Made by a program: the position numbers and the translations under genes. Positions 16,068 through 26,028 of a stretch of DNA of 64,000 nt are shown in pieces. The stretch is from positions 3,596,001 through 3,660,000 of the forward strand of contig NZ_CP043473.1 in assembly GCF_008275125.1 (NCBI RefSeq), given 5' to 3'. How positions within the stretch are numbered: position 1 is the stretch's first letter; the number at the start of each line of letters is the position of its first letter. The DNA comes from Chromobacterium paludis. GTDB lineage: Bacteria; Pseudomonadota; Gammaproteobacteria; Burkholderiales; Chromobacteriaceae. Below the pieces are notes generated by a model. That model saw only the letters and a program-made list of their open reading frames with translations, was not told where the DNA came from and did not search any database.

Positions 16068-17459
16068 ATGCACAAGCAACGCGTCATACTGTTGGCCGTT
16101 CTGGCCGCTTGTTCCGGTTTGGCGATGGCCGCCGGCGATTCCCCGATTCCCCCCGGCAGCGATGGCCCCGCGCTGAAAGGCACCGCCCAGGCCATTCCGG
16201 AAAGCAGCGTTTACGACCTGCTGAGCAAATCCGAAACCACGTTCAGCGCGTTGTATTACGGCCGCGACCGCCAGGAAAGCCAGCCCAATAACAGCAATGG
16301 CGGTGACATCCGCGTCAATGCGCTGAACCTGGGCCTGAACTTCAAATCCGGCTATGCCTGGGACCACCTGGGCTTCGACGCCGCCGCGCACAGCTCGATC
16401 CGCCTGACCAAGGGCATAGGCCAATCCGAAGTGCTGTACCACGACTACAACGACAAGAGCGATCCGAACGAAGGCGGCGGCGGCAAGGACAAGAGCGACG
16501 CCGTGCTGAGCCAGGCCGCGCTGAAGTACCGCCAAAACGTGGATGGCCAAGGCCTGTCCTTCCGTGCCGGCTACACGCCGATCAGCATCGGCACCATGGG
16601 CACCTCCGGCGGCTTGCAGTCCCACGCCTATCGCGGCTTTGAAGGCAAGTACAAGATAGGCGACTTCGAAATCGGCTATGGCTGGGCCGACCAGTTCCGC
16701 AACGAGTGGGACGATCGCTTCCGCGGCATGACCAACTCCTGGGAACAAGGCCGCACCAATGGCAGCACGGCCAAGAAAGTGGATTACGTCAACAGCCTGG
16801 GCCTGCGCTACGCGCCGGAAAACGCCTTCATCGACTTTGGCGTGGGCGAAGGCAAGGACTACCGCCGCACCGCGCAGATCGCCGGCTCCTACACCTGGAA
16901 GCTGGCCGGCGGCGACACGCTGACCGGCGTCGCCTACTACTTCCAAGGCAAGGACGACGCCCAGCTAGGCATGAAAAACTCGCAAACCGCCTGGCACACC
17001 AGCGGCAGCCTGACCTACACCACCGGCGGCCTGTCGCTGATGGGCGGCCTGGGCAAGAGCCGTAATCCGGACGGCGGCGAAGTGAACTTCCGCATGACGC
17101 CCTACGGCAATAGCGACAACCGCAACTTCATCCAAACCTGGGGCCAGGACGACGACTTCGTCTGGGACGGCATGAAGGTCATCAAGCTGGGCGTGAACTA
17201 CGACTTTGGCAAGATGGGCCTGCCTGGCTTCACCGCCGGCGCCAGCGCCAACTACGCCACCGGGCTGAAAAATCCGAACGGCGCCGCCGACAGCAAGGCC
17301 CATGAGTTCGACCTCAACGCCGGCTACACCGTGCAAAGCGGCCCGCTCAAGGGCGCCAGCATCGGTGTTTATCCGGCTTGGTTCCGCTCCGGCGATTTCT
17401 ACGGCAAGAAAGACCGCAACGACGTGAAAGTGATCGCCTCTTACAGCAAGACCTTCTGA
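16068..17459 (+). CDS. chiP: ChiP/OprD-family outer-membrane porin (probable chitoporin)
   Basis: The 463-residue protein has a signal peptide (VILLAVLAACSGLAMA) and alternating amphipathic strands ending in Phe (SYSKTF), as in outer-membrane barrels. It resembles the E. coli chitoporin ChiP in length (468) and in text: FKSGYAWDHLGFDAAAHSSIRL near the N-terminus, GYTPISIGTMGTSGGLQSHAYRGFEG, RMTPYGNSDN, and YDFGKMGLPGFTAGASANYA. OprD/ChiP porins pass amino acids or sugar oligomers. The genes behind it (binding protein, permeases, hexosaminidase, ATPase) support N-acetylglucosamine oligomers as substrate. Assignment to chitin oligomers is inference from family and context. Confidence 0.82.
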   Translation: MHKQRVILLAVLAACSGLAMAAGDSPIPPGSDGPALKGTAQAIPESSVYDLLSKSETTFSALYYGRDRQESQPNNSNGGDIRVNALNLGLNFKSGYAWDHLGFDAAAHSSIRLTKGIGQSEVLYHDYNDKSDPNEGGGGKDKSDAVLSQAALKYRQNVDGQGLSFRAGYTPISIGTMGTSGGLQSHAYRGFEGKYKIGDFEIGYGWADQFRNEWDDRFRGMTNSWEQGRTNGSTAKKVDYVNSLGLRYAPENAFIDFGVGEGKDYRRTAQIAGSYTWKLAGGDTLTGVAYYFQGKDDAQLGMKNSQTAWHTSGSLTYTTGGLSLMGGLGKSRNPDGGEVNFRMTPYGNSDNRNFIQTWGQDDDFVWDGMKVIKLGVNYDFGKMGLPGFTAGASANYATGLKNPNGAADSKAHEFDLNAGYTVQSGPLKGASIGVYPAWFRSGDFYGKKDRNDVKVIASYSKTF

Positions 17460-17469
17460 TGAAACAAGT

Positions 17470-17521
17470 GGCCGGCATGCCAGTGCCGGCCGCTTCGCCT
17501 ATCGGGTCCGATAGGCGAAGC
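17470..17521 (+). terminator. Two tandem intercistronic hairpins after the porin
   Basis: Hairpin one: GGCCGGCA/TGCCGGCC (17470-17491), six-base loop. Hairpin two: a perfect 14-bp stem (17492-17505 with 17508-17521), two-base loop in the middle. They start 10 bases after the porin stop; the second ends 20 bases before the binding-protein ATG. Neither has a T tract, so they probably slow exonucleases or attenuate transcription, uncoupling porin level from the genes behind it. Confidence 0.6.
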
Positions 17522-17541
17522 CACAAAGGAGAAAACCAATC

Positions 17542-18798
17542 ATGAAGCTGAAGACCCTTAGCCTGTCCCTGCTGATCGCCGCCGGCCTGTCCGCGCCGCT
17601 GGCCGCCCACGCCGCCGACAAGCCGGTGCTGGAAGTGTGGACCATGAGCCTGTCGCCCAAATTCGACGGCTATTTCAAGGCGCTGGTGGCCAAATACAAC
17701 GCAGAGCATCCCAATGTCGAAGTCAAGTGGACCGACTACCCCTGGGACGTGATCCAGGCCAAGTTCACCGCCGCCGTCGGCGCCGGCAAGCCGCCGGCCC
17801 TGGTCAACCTGAACGTGCCCTGGGCCTACGACTACCAGCAGGAAGGCCTGATCCAGCCGCTGGACGGCCTGATCGACAAGAGCCAGTACGTGACCGGCGC
17901 GCTGAAGGACGTCACCTTCAACGGCAAGGTTTACGCCTTCCCGCACTACAACGGCGCCAACGTCATCACCTACAACGCCGCGCTGTTCAAGAAAGCCGGC
18001 CTGGACCCGAACAAGCCGCCCAAGTCGTTTGACCAGGAGCTGCAGTACGCCAAGATCATCAAGGCCAAGACCGGGGTGGCCGGTTTCGCGCCCACCCTGG
18101 GCCCGACCAAGATCGAGGGCCTGCTGATGCAAAACGGCCTGGACGTGGTCAAGGATGGCAAGCCGGTGTTCAACAGCCCGGCCCACGTCGCCTTCGTCAA
18201 GAAGCTGGCCGAGGCCTACAAGGCGGGCGCGCTGCTGAAAGACAATCTGTTCGCCCAGGACAACTTCCAGGTGTCGATGGCGGCGTATAACAGCGGCCGC
18301 CTGGCCATGCTGGAGTCGACGCCCACCACGCTGACCCGCGTGCGCGACGAAGCGCCCAAGGTCTACCGCGACACCCGCGTCGCCGCGTCGCCGCTCGGCC
18401 CCACCGGCATCGCCGCCGGCGGCTGGATGTTCAACTTCGCCGTCGCGCGCAACGTGGACAAGACGCTGCTGCCGGAGATCGGCAAGTTCGGCAACTACCT
18501 GACCAATGCCGACAACCAGCTGGCCTTCGCCAAGCTGGCCGGCACCCTGCCCACCGCGCGCAAGGCCGCGCAGGACCCGCACTTCCAGAAGGTTGCGGCT
18601 AACGCCGGCCCGGCCGAACGCGCCGTCGGCATCGCCGCCGCCAATCTGGACAAGACCCGCACCCTGTTCCTGTCGGTGAAGAACGCGGACGTGCTGTCGG
18701 CCAAGCTGTCGGCGGCCGTGGAAAAAGCCGTGACCGGCCGCGAGGACGCCAAGGCCGCGCTGGACGAGGCTGCCGCCTACTGGTCCAGCAAGCTGTAA
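17542..18798 (+). CDS. Family 1 extracellular sugar-binding protein of an ABC importer
   Basis: A 418-residue protein with signal peptide (LLIAAGLSAPLAAHA) and no lipobox, so it is a free periplasmic protein. The mature start LEVWTMSLSPKFDGYFKALVAKYNAEHPNVEVKW is typical of carbohydrate-binding family 1, with Trp and Tyr residues suited to stack on sugar rings. It should deliver oligosaccharides to the two permeases encoded downstream. A ribosome site AAAGGAG lies before the ATG. The GH3 hexosaminidase and ChiP-like porin in the same cluster point to GlcNAc oligomers such as chitobiose. Confidence 0.9.
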   Translation: MKLKTLSLSLLIAAGLSAPLAAHAADKPVLEVWTMSLSPKFDGYFKALVAKYNAEHPNVEVKWTDYPWDVIQAKFTAAVGAGKPPALVNLNVPWAYDYQQEGLIQPLDGLIDKSQYVTGALKDVTFNGKVYAFPHYNGANVITYNAALFKKAGLDPNKPPKSFDQELQYAKIIKAKTGVAGFAPTLGPTKIEGLLMQNGLDVVKDGKPVFNSPAHVAFVKKLAEAYKAGALLKDNLFAQDNFQVSMAAYNSGRLAMLESTPTTLTRVRDEAPKVYRDTRVAASPLGPTGIAAGGWMFNFAVARNVDKTLLPEIGKFGNYLTNADNQLAFAKLAGTLPTARKAAQDPHFQKVAANAGPAERAVGIAAANLDKTRTLFLSVKNADVLSAKLSAAVEKAVTGREDAKAALDEAAAYWSSKL

Positions 18799-18811
18799 AC
18801 CGTTGTCCCGC

Positions 18812-18840
18812 CCCGTCCGCCGCCGCGCGTGGCGGACGGG
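18812..18840 (+). terminator. Attenuator-like hairpin after the binding-protein gene
   Basis: A 10-bp stem CCCGTCCGCC/GGCGGACGGG with nine-base loop is followed by CGTTTTCGC. It looks like a leaky rho-independent terminator that would leave the binding protein more abundant than the permeases. Confidence 0.65.
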
Positions 18841-18871
18841 CGTTTTCGCAATCACACAGGGGATTCCGGCC

Positions 18872-19741
18872 ATGCGCCATACTCGCAAGACCACCCTGCA
18901 AGCCTACCTGTTCCTGGCCCCGGCGCTGCTATTGCTGCTGCTGTTCTCGTTCTGGCCGGTAGGCTTCGGCTCCTTGCTCGCCTTCACGCGCTACAACCTG
19001 ATAGACGCGCCGCAATGGGTGGGCTGGGATAATTTCCGCGATCTGTTCGGCGACGAGCTGTTTATCTCGGCGCTGAAGAATTCCGCGCTCTATCTCTTGG
19101 TGGTGCCGGTGATCCAGCTGCTGGCCATGCTGCTGGCGGTGCTGGTCAACAACAACCTGCCCGGCATCAAGCTGTTTCGCGCCGCCTACTACCTGCCGGT
19201 GGTCACCTCGGTATCGGTGATCGGCATCATCTGGAACTTCATGTACACCGAGGACGGCGTGCTCAACGCCGTGCTGCGCTGGCTGCATCTGATCAACGAC
19301 CCGGTGGGTTGGCTCACCGACGACCACATCGCCTTGTTCGCGGTGATGTTCATCACCGTCTGGCGCGGCATAGGCTGGTATATGGTGCTGTACCTGGCCG
19401 GCCTGCAATCGGTGCCGGCCGATGTGCATGAGGCGGCGCAGCTGGACGGCGCCAACCGCTGGCAGCGCTTCTGGCGCATCACCGTGCCGCTGTTGGCGCC
19501 CACCATCCTCTTGTGCTCCATCATGTCCATGCTGGCCGCGGTCAAAGCCTTTGAAGAAGTGCAGATCCTGACCAAGGGCGGACCGATGCAGTCCACCTAC
19601 ACCGCGCTCTATTACGCCTACGAGTTCGGCATCAAGTCGCTGAACTTCGGCCGCGCGCTGGCCGCCAGCCTGGTGATGTCGGCCTTCTGCATCGTGCTGG
19701 CCTGGCTGAATTTCCGTTACCTGCAACCGCGCGACCGCTGA
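18872..19741 (+). CDS. ABC sugar permease, MalF type
   Basis: The ATG at 18872 follows ACAGGGGATTCCGGCC; the frame upstream of it overlaps the hairpin and is ignored. The 289-residue protein has six membrane helices, starting YLFLAPALLLLLLFSFWPV, and the EAA loop EAAQLDGANRWQRFWRITVP that docks to the ATPase. Family members of this size form a heterodimeric channel with a MalG-type partner, encoded directly behind. It belongs to the CUT1 group, which imports di- and oligosaccharides. Confidence 0.93.
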   Translation: MRHTRKTTLQAYLFLAPALLLLLLFSFWPVGFGSLLAFTRYNLIDAPQWVGWDNFRDLFGDELFISALKNSALYLLVVPVIQLLAMLLAVLVNNNLPGIKLFRAAYYLPVVTSVSVIGIIWNFMYTEDGVLNAVLRWLHLINDPVGWLTDDHIALFAVMFITVWRGIGWYMVLYLAGLQSVPADVHEAAQLDGANRWQRFWRITVPLLAPTILLCSIMSMLAAVKAFEEVQILTKGGPMQSTYTALYYAYEFGIKSLNFGRALAASLVMSAFCIVLAWLNFRYLQPRDR

Positions 19742-19750
19742 GGAGGCGAG

Positions 19751-20617
19751 ATGCATTCTTCCACCACCCTGCCCGTTCCGGCCGCCCGCGCGCGGCCGCG
19801 GCTGGACCGCCTGGGCAACCGCGCCGTCCATTATCTGGTGCTGGCGGCCATCGGCCTGATCACCGTCTACCCCTTCTGGTGGACGCTGGTGACGGCGCTG
19901 TCCGGCGACGGCGAAGTGTTCGCCTTCCCGCCGCCCTTGCTGCCCACTGCGCCCACCCTGGCCAACTTCCGCGAGGCGGTGTCCAGCATCGACATCCTGG
20001 CCTTCTACCGCAACTCCTTCGCCATCACCGCCATGACCGTGGCCGGCACGCTGCTGGTCAGCGCGCTGGCCGCCTACCCGCTGGCGCGCATGCAGTTTCC
20101 CGGCAGGCGGCTGGTGTTCGGCGCCATCCTGGCCACCATGATCCTGCCCAGCGAGGTCAACTTCCTGGTCAACTTCATCACCGTGTCCAAGCTGCAGTTG
20201 ACCGACAGCTACAGCGGCGTGGTGCTGCCCACGCTGGCCGGCGCGGTGGGCATCTTTTTGATGAAGCAGGCCTTCGAGGCGGTGCCGCAAGACCTGATCG
20301 ACGCCGCGCGCGTGGACGGCGCTTCGGAATGGCAAATTTTCTGGAAGATCATGCTGCCGCTGTCTCGCCCGGCGCTGGCGGCGCTGACCATCCTCACCAC
20401 GGTATCGGCCTGGAACCAGTACATCTGGCCATCCATCGTGATGTCCAGCCCGGACAAGTTTCCGCTGTCCGTCGGCGTGCTGTACCTGGCCGGCGCCTTC
20501 AGCTTCAAGACGCGGGTGGTGGCGGCCGGCGCGGTGTTGACCGTGCTGCCCATCCTGATCGTCTTCCTGTTTACCCAGCGCTATTTCCTGCGCGGATTCG
20601 ACGGAGCGGTGAAATGA
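19751..20617 (+). CDS. ABC sugar permease, MalG type
   Basis: The 288-residue inner-membrane protein starts after GAGGAGGCGAG and has six helices (first: YLVLAAIGLITVYPFWWTL). Its EAA loop is DAARVDGASEWQIFWKIMLP and the end FLFTQRYFLRGFDGAVK is the usual MalG-type C-terminus. It pairs with the preceding permease. Its stop TGA overlaps the ATG of the hexosaminidase gene (ATGA at 20614-20617), so translation of the two is coupled. Confidence 0.93.
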   Translation: MHSSTTLPVPAARARPRLDRLGNRAVHYLVLAAIGLITVYPFWWTLVTALSGDGEVFAFPPPLLPTAPTLANFREAVSSIDILAFYRNSFAITAMTVAGTLLVSALAAYPLARMQFPGRRLVFGAILATMILPSEVNFLVNFITVSKLQLTDSYSGVVLPTLAGAVGIFLMKQAFEAVPQDLIDAARVDGASEWQIFWKIMLPLSRPALAALTILTTVSAWNQYIWPSIVMSSPDKFPLSVGVLYLAGAFSFKTRVVAAGAVLTVLPILIVFLFTQRYFLRGFDGAVK

Positions 20618-22131
20618 CCCTGACCCCCGAACAACTGGATGCCCTGGCCGGCCGCTGCCTGATGGTGGACGTGGAGGGCCCGGCCTTGAGCGAAGAAGAA
20701 GCGGCGCGGCTGCAAAAGATGCGCGTGCGCGCCGTCTGCCTGTTCCGCCGCAATGTGCCGGACGCCGCCTCCACCCGCCGCCTGGCGGCGGATCTCAAGC
20801 GCGCGCTGGGCGACGATGTCCTAATCGGCCTGGATCAAGAAGGCGGCGGCGTGATGCGCACGCTGTTCCTGCCGCAAGCGCCGGCCGCGATGGCGCTGGC
20901 CGCCGTCGGCGACGCCGAGCTGGCGCGCAAAGTGGGCGGCGCGGTGGCGCGCGGGCTGAAGAGCCTGGGCGTCAACTGGAACTTCGCCCCGGTGCTGGAC
21001 CTGAACAACAACCCGGCCAACCCGGTGATAGGCGAGCGCGCCTTCGGCGCCGATCCGGTCCGCGCCGCCCAGCTGGCCCGCGCCTGGATGGAAGGCCATC
21101 TGGCCGAAGGGGTGGCCTGCTGCGTCAAGCACTTCCCCGGTCACGGCGACACCCACACCGACTCCCACCTGGACCTGCCGGTGGTGGACAAACCGCAGGC
21201 CGAGCTGCGCGATTACGAACTGGCGCCGTTCAAGGCGCTGTCCGCCCACGCGCCGGCGCTGATGAGCGCCCACATCCGCTTCCCCAGCCTGGACCCGGAA
21301 TGGCCGGCCACCTTGTCGCCCGCCATCCTCACCGGCCTGTTGCGGCGCGAGCTGGGTTTCCGCGGCGTGGCCATCACCGACGCGCTGAACATGAAGGCGA
21401 TACGCGAGCGCTGGGGCCAGGCCGCCGGCTCGGTGCAAACCTTGAAAGCCGGCGCCGACCTAGCGCTGGTGCTGCAATTTCCGGAGGAAATGGAAGCCAG
21501 TTTCGAGGCGCTGCGCGCGGCCCTGCAAAGCGGCGAGCTGGCGCAGGCGCGGCTGGAAGAAGCCGCCGAACGAGTGGACGCGCTGATCCGCCGCTACCCC
21601 AGCCGCGACGATTACGCCTATGCCGCGGAGCAGCGCGCGGCCGACGAAGCCCTGTTCGCCGACGCCTGGCGGCGCGCGTTGACGCCCTACGGCGAGGTGC
21701 CCACGCTGCCGGCCGGCCAGCGGCTGCGGCTGGTGGTGCAGGATCAGGCCCCGTCCGACGGCGTGTCCGAAGCCGGCCTGTCCGCCAGCAAGCTGGTAGC
21801 CGCGCTGTCGCATCGCCACGCCTTGGAAGTCGTGCGTTTCCAGCAGCGCGCCGCGCTGAACTGGTCCACCTTGCCGCAGGACGGCGTATTCACCGTCCTG
21901 GCCTCCACCACGCGCGAGCGCTACGGCCGTCGCGAGCAGCAAAGCTGGAAACCTGACTTGCATCTGGCATTATGGAACCCCTACGCCGCCGCCGACATCG
22001 CCGCTCCGGCCTTGATCAGCTACGGCTTCGCCGACGCCGCGCTGGACGCCGTCAGCCGCCGCCTGGCCGGCGAGATCGCCGCCGCCGGCCGCCTGCCGGT
22101 GGCGCTGGGCCAACCCTATCAGGAGCAATGA
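20614..22131 (+). CDS. GH3 beta-N-acetylhexosaminidase, two-domain cytoplasmic form
   Basis: The 505-residue protein has the GH3/NagZ catalytic barrel: GLDQEGGGVMR, the motif KHFPGHGDT (172-180) with Asp179-His181 as the NagZ-type acid/base dyad, and nucleophile Asp256 in AITDALNM. A C-terminal domain of about 150 residues (from about 345) makes it longer than NagZ (about 340) and like two-domain GH3 hexosaminidases. There is no signal peptide, so it should act on oligomers after import, releasing GlcNAc. It sits between permease and ATPase genes with overlapping ends. Specificity for chitin oligomers rather than muropeptide fragments is inferred from context. Confidence 0.88.
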   Translation: MTLTPEQLDALAGRCLMVDVEGPALSEEEAARLQKMRVRAVCLFRRNVPDAASTRRLAADLKRALGDDVLIGLDQEGGGVMRTLFLPQAPAAMALAAVGDAELARKVGGAVARGLKSLGVNWNFAPVLDLNNNPANPVIGERAFGADPVRAAQLARAWMEGHLAEGVACCVKHFPGHGDTHTDSHLDLPVVDKPQAELRDYELAPFKALSAHAPALMSAHIRFPSLDPEWPATLSPAILTGLLRRELGFRGVAITDALNMKAIRERWGQAAGSVQTLKAGADLALVLQFPEEMEASFEALRAALQSGELAQARLEEAAERVDALIRRYPSRDDYAYAAEQRAADEALFADAWRRALTPYGEVPTLPAGQRLRLVVQDQAPSDGVSEAGLSASKLVAALSHRHALEVVRFQQRAALNWSTLPQDGVFTVLASTTRERYGRREQQSWKPDLHLALWNPYAAADIAAPALISYGFADAALDAVSRRLAGEIAAAGRLPVALGQPYQEQ

Positions 22132-22132
22132 G

Positions 22133-23251
<1,119 letters not shown>

Positions 23252-23271
23252 GGGTGGTCGCGTAAAGCAAG

Positions 23272-23295
23272 GGGCGAGGCCGCCGCCTCGCCCTT
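23272..23295 (+). terminator. Terminator of the oligosaccharide cluster
   Basis: GGGCGAGGC/GCCTCGCCC (9 bp, four-base loop) lies 20 bases after the ATPase stop and is followed by TTATCCACA rather than a clean T run; the same trailing nonamer is a DnaA box. Confidence 0.7.
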
Positions 23296-23464
23296 ATCCA
23301 CAACCTATCGCGTTTTCAATATTTATCCACAATCTTGCCGCTGCCGGCTTGCTTCCCTCCCTTTATCCTCCCATCCCCAGCCAGGGGAGAGGCATCGCCG
23401 CCGCTGCGGCCCCGCGACGGAAACGTTTATCCACAGCGCAGTCTCATCTCTCCATTTATCCACA
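23294..23464. promoter_or_regulatory. Cluster of four perfect DnaA boxes
   Basis: TTATCCACA occurs at 23294-23302, 23323-23331, 23427-23435 and 23456-23464, all in the same orientation, within the 331-base gap between the ATPase and chemoreceptor genes. No other gene-like content was seen in this gap apart from the terminator and a dyad near 23548. Confidence 0.65.
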
Positions 23465-23547
23465 GCCGCTGGCAAGTGGAGGAATTTATGAAAAACCTTT
23501 GATTCGGCTAAGTAAATATTCGTAAGACATCGCGGACTGACCTACAA

Positions 23548-23568
23548 CTAGAACAAGCATTGTTCTAG
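23548..23568. promoter_or_regulatory. Perfect 9-bp dyad before a chemoreceptor gene
   Basis: CTAGAACAA-GCA-TTGTTCTAG ends 14 bases before the ATG at 23583 and just ahead of the ribosome site CGGAG. It is either an operator or a leader hairpin that could mask translation. Confidence 0.55.
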
Positions 23569-23582
23569 CACGGAGATTCGCC

Positions 23583-25205
23583 ATGGATCGCCAAACCTCG
23601 TTGGCCGGGCAACTGGCCGCCATCGTCGGCGCGGCGATGGCCATACTGCTGCTCGCCGCCGTGTTCTCTCTGGCCCAGCTGTGGGGCAGCATCCGCACCT
23701 TCCGCGACCAAGTGGCGCAGGACCAGCGCAGCGTGCAACAGGTGCTGACCATGCAGGTGGACTTCAAAAAGCAGGTGCAGGAATGGAAGGACACCCTGCT
23801 GCGCGGCCAGGATCCGGCCAAACTGGACAAATACTGGGGCAACTTCCAGCAGAAGGAAGGCCAGGTCCGCGAGGAAGGCAACACGCTGGCGGCCCAGGCG
23901 CCGGACCCGCAGGCCCAGCAGCTGCTGCAGCAATTCGTCGCCGCGCATCAGAAAATGGGCGATGACTACCGCAAGGGGCTGGACGCCTACAAGCAGGCCG
24001 GCTTCGACTTCAAGGCCGGCGACAAGCAGGTGGCCGGCATGGACCGCCCGCCGACCGAACTGCTGACCCAGGCCAGCGACTTCCTGGCCAAGCGCGCCCA
24101 AGCCAACTCGGAAGCGGCCGTAGCCAGCGCCAACGCCGCGCTGTGGCGCGTGGCCGTGGTCATGGCCATCGGCACCGCGCTGGGCATGGGCCTGCTGCTG
24201 TACTACGTCAACCGCGCCATCATCGCCCGCACCCGCCGCCTGGCCGATGACCTGAACCGGCTGGCCGAGGGCGACTTCACCCAGCCCTTCCAGCCGGGCC
24301 GCATGGACGAAATCGGCCGCATCGCCGCCTGCAGCGAGACGGTGCGCACCCATCTGGGCGCGCTGATCGCCAAACTGATAGACGCCGCCAAGCAGGTGGG
24401 CGACACCGGCCATGAGCTGGGCCGCTCCGCGCGCGCGCTGGCCAGCGGCGCGGAAACGCAGAACGACGCCATCTCCAGCAATGCCGCCTCGCTGGAGCAG
24501 ATGGCCACCAGCATAGACACCATCGCCGACCAGACCGCGCGCATCAGCAAGGACTCCCACACCAGCGCGCAAAAAACCCAGGACGGCCTGGACGAAGTGG
24601 CGCGGCTGCGCCGCCAGGCCGAGACCATAGACACGGTGATGGGCCAGGTGGACAGCGCCTCCCAGGCCTTCCGCGACAGCACCCAGGCCATCGGCCATCT
24701 GACCGGGCAGATCCGGGACATCGCCGAGCAGACCAATCTCTTGGCCTTGAACGCGGCGATCGAGGCGGCGCGCGCCGGCGAAATGGGCCGCGGCTTCGCC
24801 GTGGTGGCGGACGAAGTGCGCAAACTGGCGGAAAACTCGGCCAAGGCGGCCAGCGAGATCAAGCTGGTGACGGAACAGCTGAGCCAAAACGCGCAATCGG
24901 TGGGCGGCACAGTGCAAAGCGGCCTGGACGCCACCCGACAGAGCCGGGAGACCATGGAAACGGTAATGGCCAATCTGCAGGCCGCCAACGACAGCGTGCA
25001 GGAGGCCAACGGCGGCGTGGTGCAGATCCACGACGCCATCGCCGAGCAGAAAACGGTATGCAACACCATCGCCGGCAGCTTCGAGCTGGTGTCGCAAATG
25101 GTGGCCGACAACACCCAAGCCGCCGGCGAACTGCACGGCGCGGTGCTCAGCCTGAACGAACTGGCCGAGCACATGCGGCAAATGGTGGTCAAATTCCGCT
25201 TGTAG
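23583..25205 (+). CDS. Methyl-accepting chemotaxis protein
   Basis: The 540-residue receptor has a first membrane helix (about residues 10-32, [21 protein letters not shown]), a helical periplasmic sensor, a second helix near 190-210 ([20 protein letters not shown]), a HAMP segment ([18 protein letters not shown]) and a signalling coiled coil with tip [20 protein letters not shown] and [17 protein letters not shown]. The ligand is unknown. It is transcribed away from the sugar cluster terminator and preceded by a strong dyad. Its stop codon TAG is made by the GTAG foot of a REPIN element (25202-25205). Confidence 0.93.
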   Translation: MDRQTSLAGQLAAIVGAAMAILLLAAVFSLAQLWGSIRTFRDQVAQDQRSVQQVLTMQVDFKKQVQEWKDTLLRGQDPAKLDKYWGNFQQKEGQVREEGNTLAAQAPDPQAQQLLQQFVAAHQKMGDDYRKGLDAYKQAGFDFKAGDKQVAGMDRPPTELLTQASDFLAKRAQANSEAAVASANAALWRVAVVMAIGTALGMGLLLYYVNRAIIARTRRLADDLNRLAEGDFTQPFQPGRMDEIGRIAACSETVRTHLGALIAKLIDAAKQVGDTGHELGRSARALASGAETQNDAISSNAASLEQMATSIDTIADQTARISKDSHTSAQKTQDGLDEVARLRRQAETIDTVMGQVDSASQAFRDSTQAIGHLTGQIRDIAEQTNLLALNAAIEAARAGEMGRGFAVVADEVRKLAENSAKAASEIKLVTEQLSQNAQSVGGTVQSGLDATRQSRETMETVMANLQAANDSVQEANGGVVQIHDAIAEQKTVCNTIAGSFELVSQMVADNTQAAGELHGAVLSLNELAEHMRQMVVKFRL

Positions 25206-25290
25206 GGCGGAAGCCCGCATAGCGGGCGTTCCGCCTCAGCCGGCGCCGATGGTCTGCCGGCGGATCGCCCCTGCGGGGCATCCGCCCTAC
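25202..25290. repeat. REPIN-type element between convergent genes
   Basis: Two inverted REP-like arms face each other: GTAGGGCGGAAGCCCGC... on the left and ...ATCCGCCCTAC on the right. Each arm folds alone (GGCGGAA/TTCCGCC with inner GCCCGC/GCGGGC; GGCGGAT/ATCCGCC with inner GCCCC/GGGGC). GTAG ends plus hairpins are the hallmarks of REP sequences mobilised by RAYT transposases; no RAYT gene is in the window. Related arms occur at 26029-26594 and 46631-46717. The two feet supply the TAG stops of both flanking genes. Confidence 0.75.
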
Positions 25291-25940
25291 CGCGCGAACG
25301 CGGGCGCGGCGGCGTGCAGCCGGAAACGGATCAGCGAGCCGGCATGCGGCGCCAGCTGCCGCGCCAGCCAGTCCATGCCGGGCGCGCCGGACGGGAAGCC
25401 GGCATCGGGCCGCTCGCTGACAAAGACGACGTTGCGGCTGGCCTCGGTCAGTTTGAAGCGATCGGACTCCAGCCAGTTCAGGCAGCGGCACACCACCTCG
25501 CCCTCACCGTTCAGCCAGGCCGCCTCCCCCGGCTGCGGCCGCTCGATTTCCGTCCGGCCCAGAGGCAAAAACGTCTCGTCGCCGCGCGCCAGGTCCAGCA
25601 CGAGTTTGGCCCCCAGCTTGTCTATGTCCTCTCCGCCAAACGGCGCCAGGCTGAGCAGGGAAGCCTGGTTGTACAGGTCCACCAGCGGCAGGATGCTGCG
25701 CAGCTTGTCCTTCTGCGCCGCCTTGACCAGATATTCCAGCGAACAGCGCGCCTTCTTGTCGCCGGGCAGTTCGCGGTACAAGGCCTTCCAGCGCTGCAAC
25801 AACGCTTCGGTATCCGCCTCTTCCGCCAAAGCCAGCGCGGCCATCGGCAAGTCCGCCGTTTGCAGATCCAGAGCCAGCAGGCCCTCCACTTCCATTTCCG
25901 GCAAACGGCCCAACAGGGCCGGACTCAATTCGACGCGCAT
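25287..25940 (-). CDS. B3/B4 (tRNA synthetase editing-like) domain protein
   Basis: The start at 25940 (MRVELSPALLGRLPEMEVEG) follows AGGGAG. The 217-residue protein matches the free-standing B3/4 domain family: KKARCSLEYLVKAAQKDKLRSILPLVDLYNQASL, then APFGGEDIDKL, and LNWLESDRFKLTEASRNVVFVSE. In phenylalanyl-tRNA synthetase this domain edits mischarged tRNA; stand-alone members may act in trans on aminoacyl-tRNA, but this is unproved. The stop codon TAG lies in the GTAG foot of the adjacent REPIN element. Confidence 0.85.
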   Translation of the reverse strand: MRVELSPALLGRLPEMEVEGLLALDLQTADLPMAALALAEEADTEALLQRWKALYRELPGDKKARCSLEYLVKAAQKDKLRSILPLVDLYNQASLLSLAPFGGEDIDKLGAKLVLDLARGDETFLPLGRTEIERPQPGEAAWLNGEGEVVCRCLNWLESDRFKLTEASRNVVFVSERPDAGFPSGAPGMDWLARQLAPHAGSLIRFRLHAAAPAFAR

Positions 25941-26028
25941 GGCGTTCTCCCTCATATCCATTCCACGCCTATGCTAGCCAGGCGCGGACGCGAGAGGAAA
26001 CGAAAGCTTTTAATGGGGTATTAGCAGG

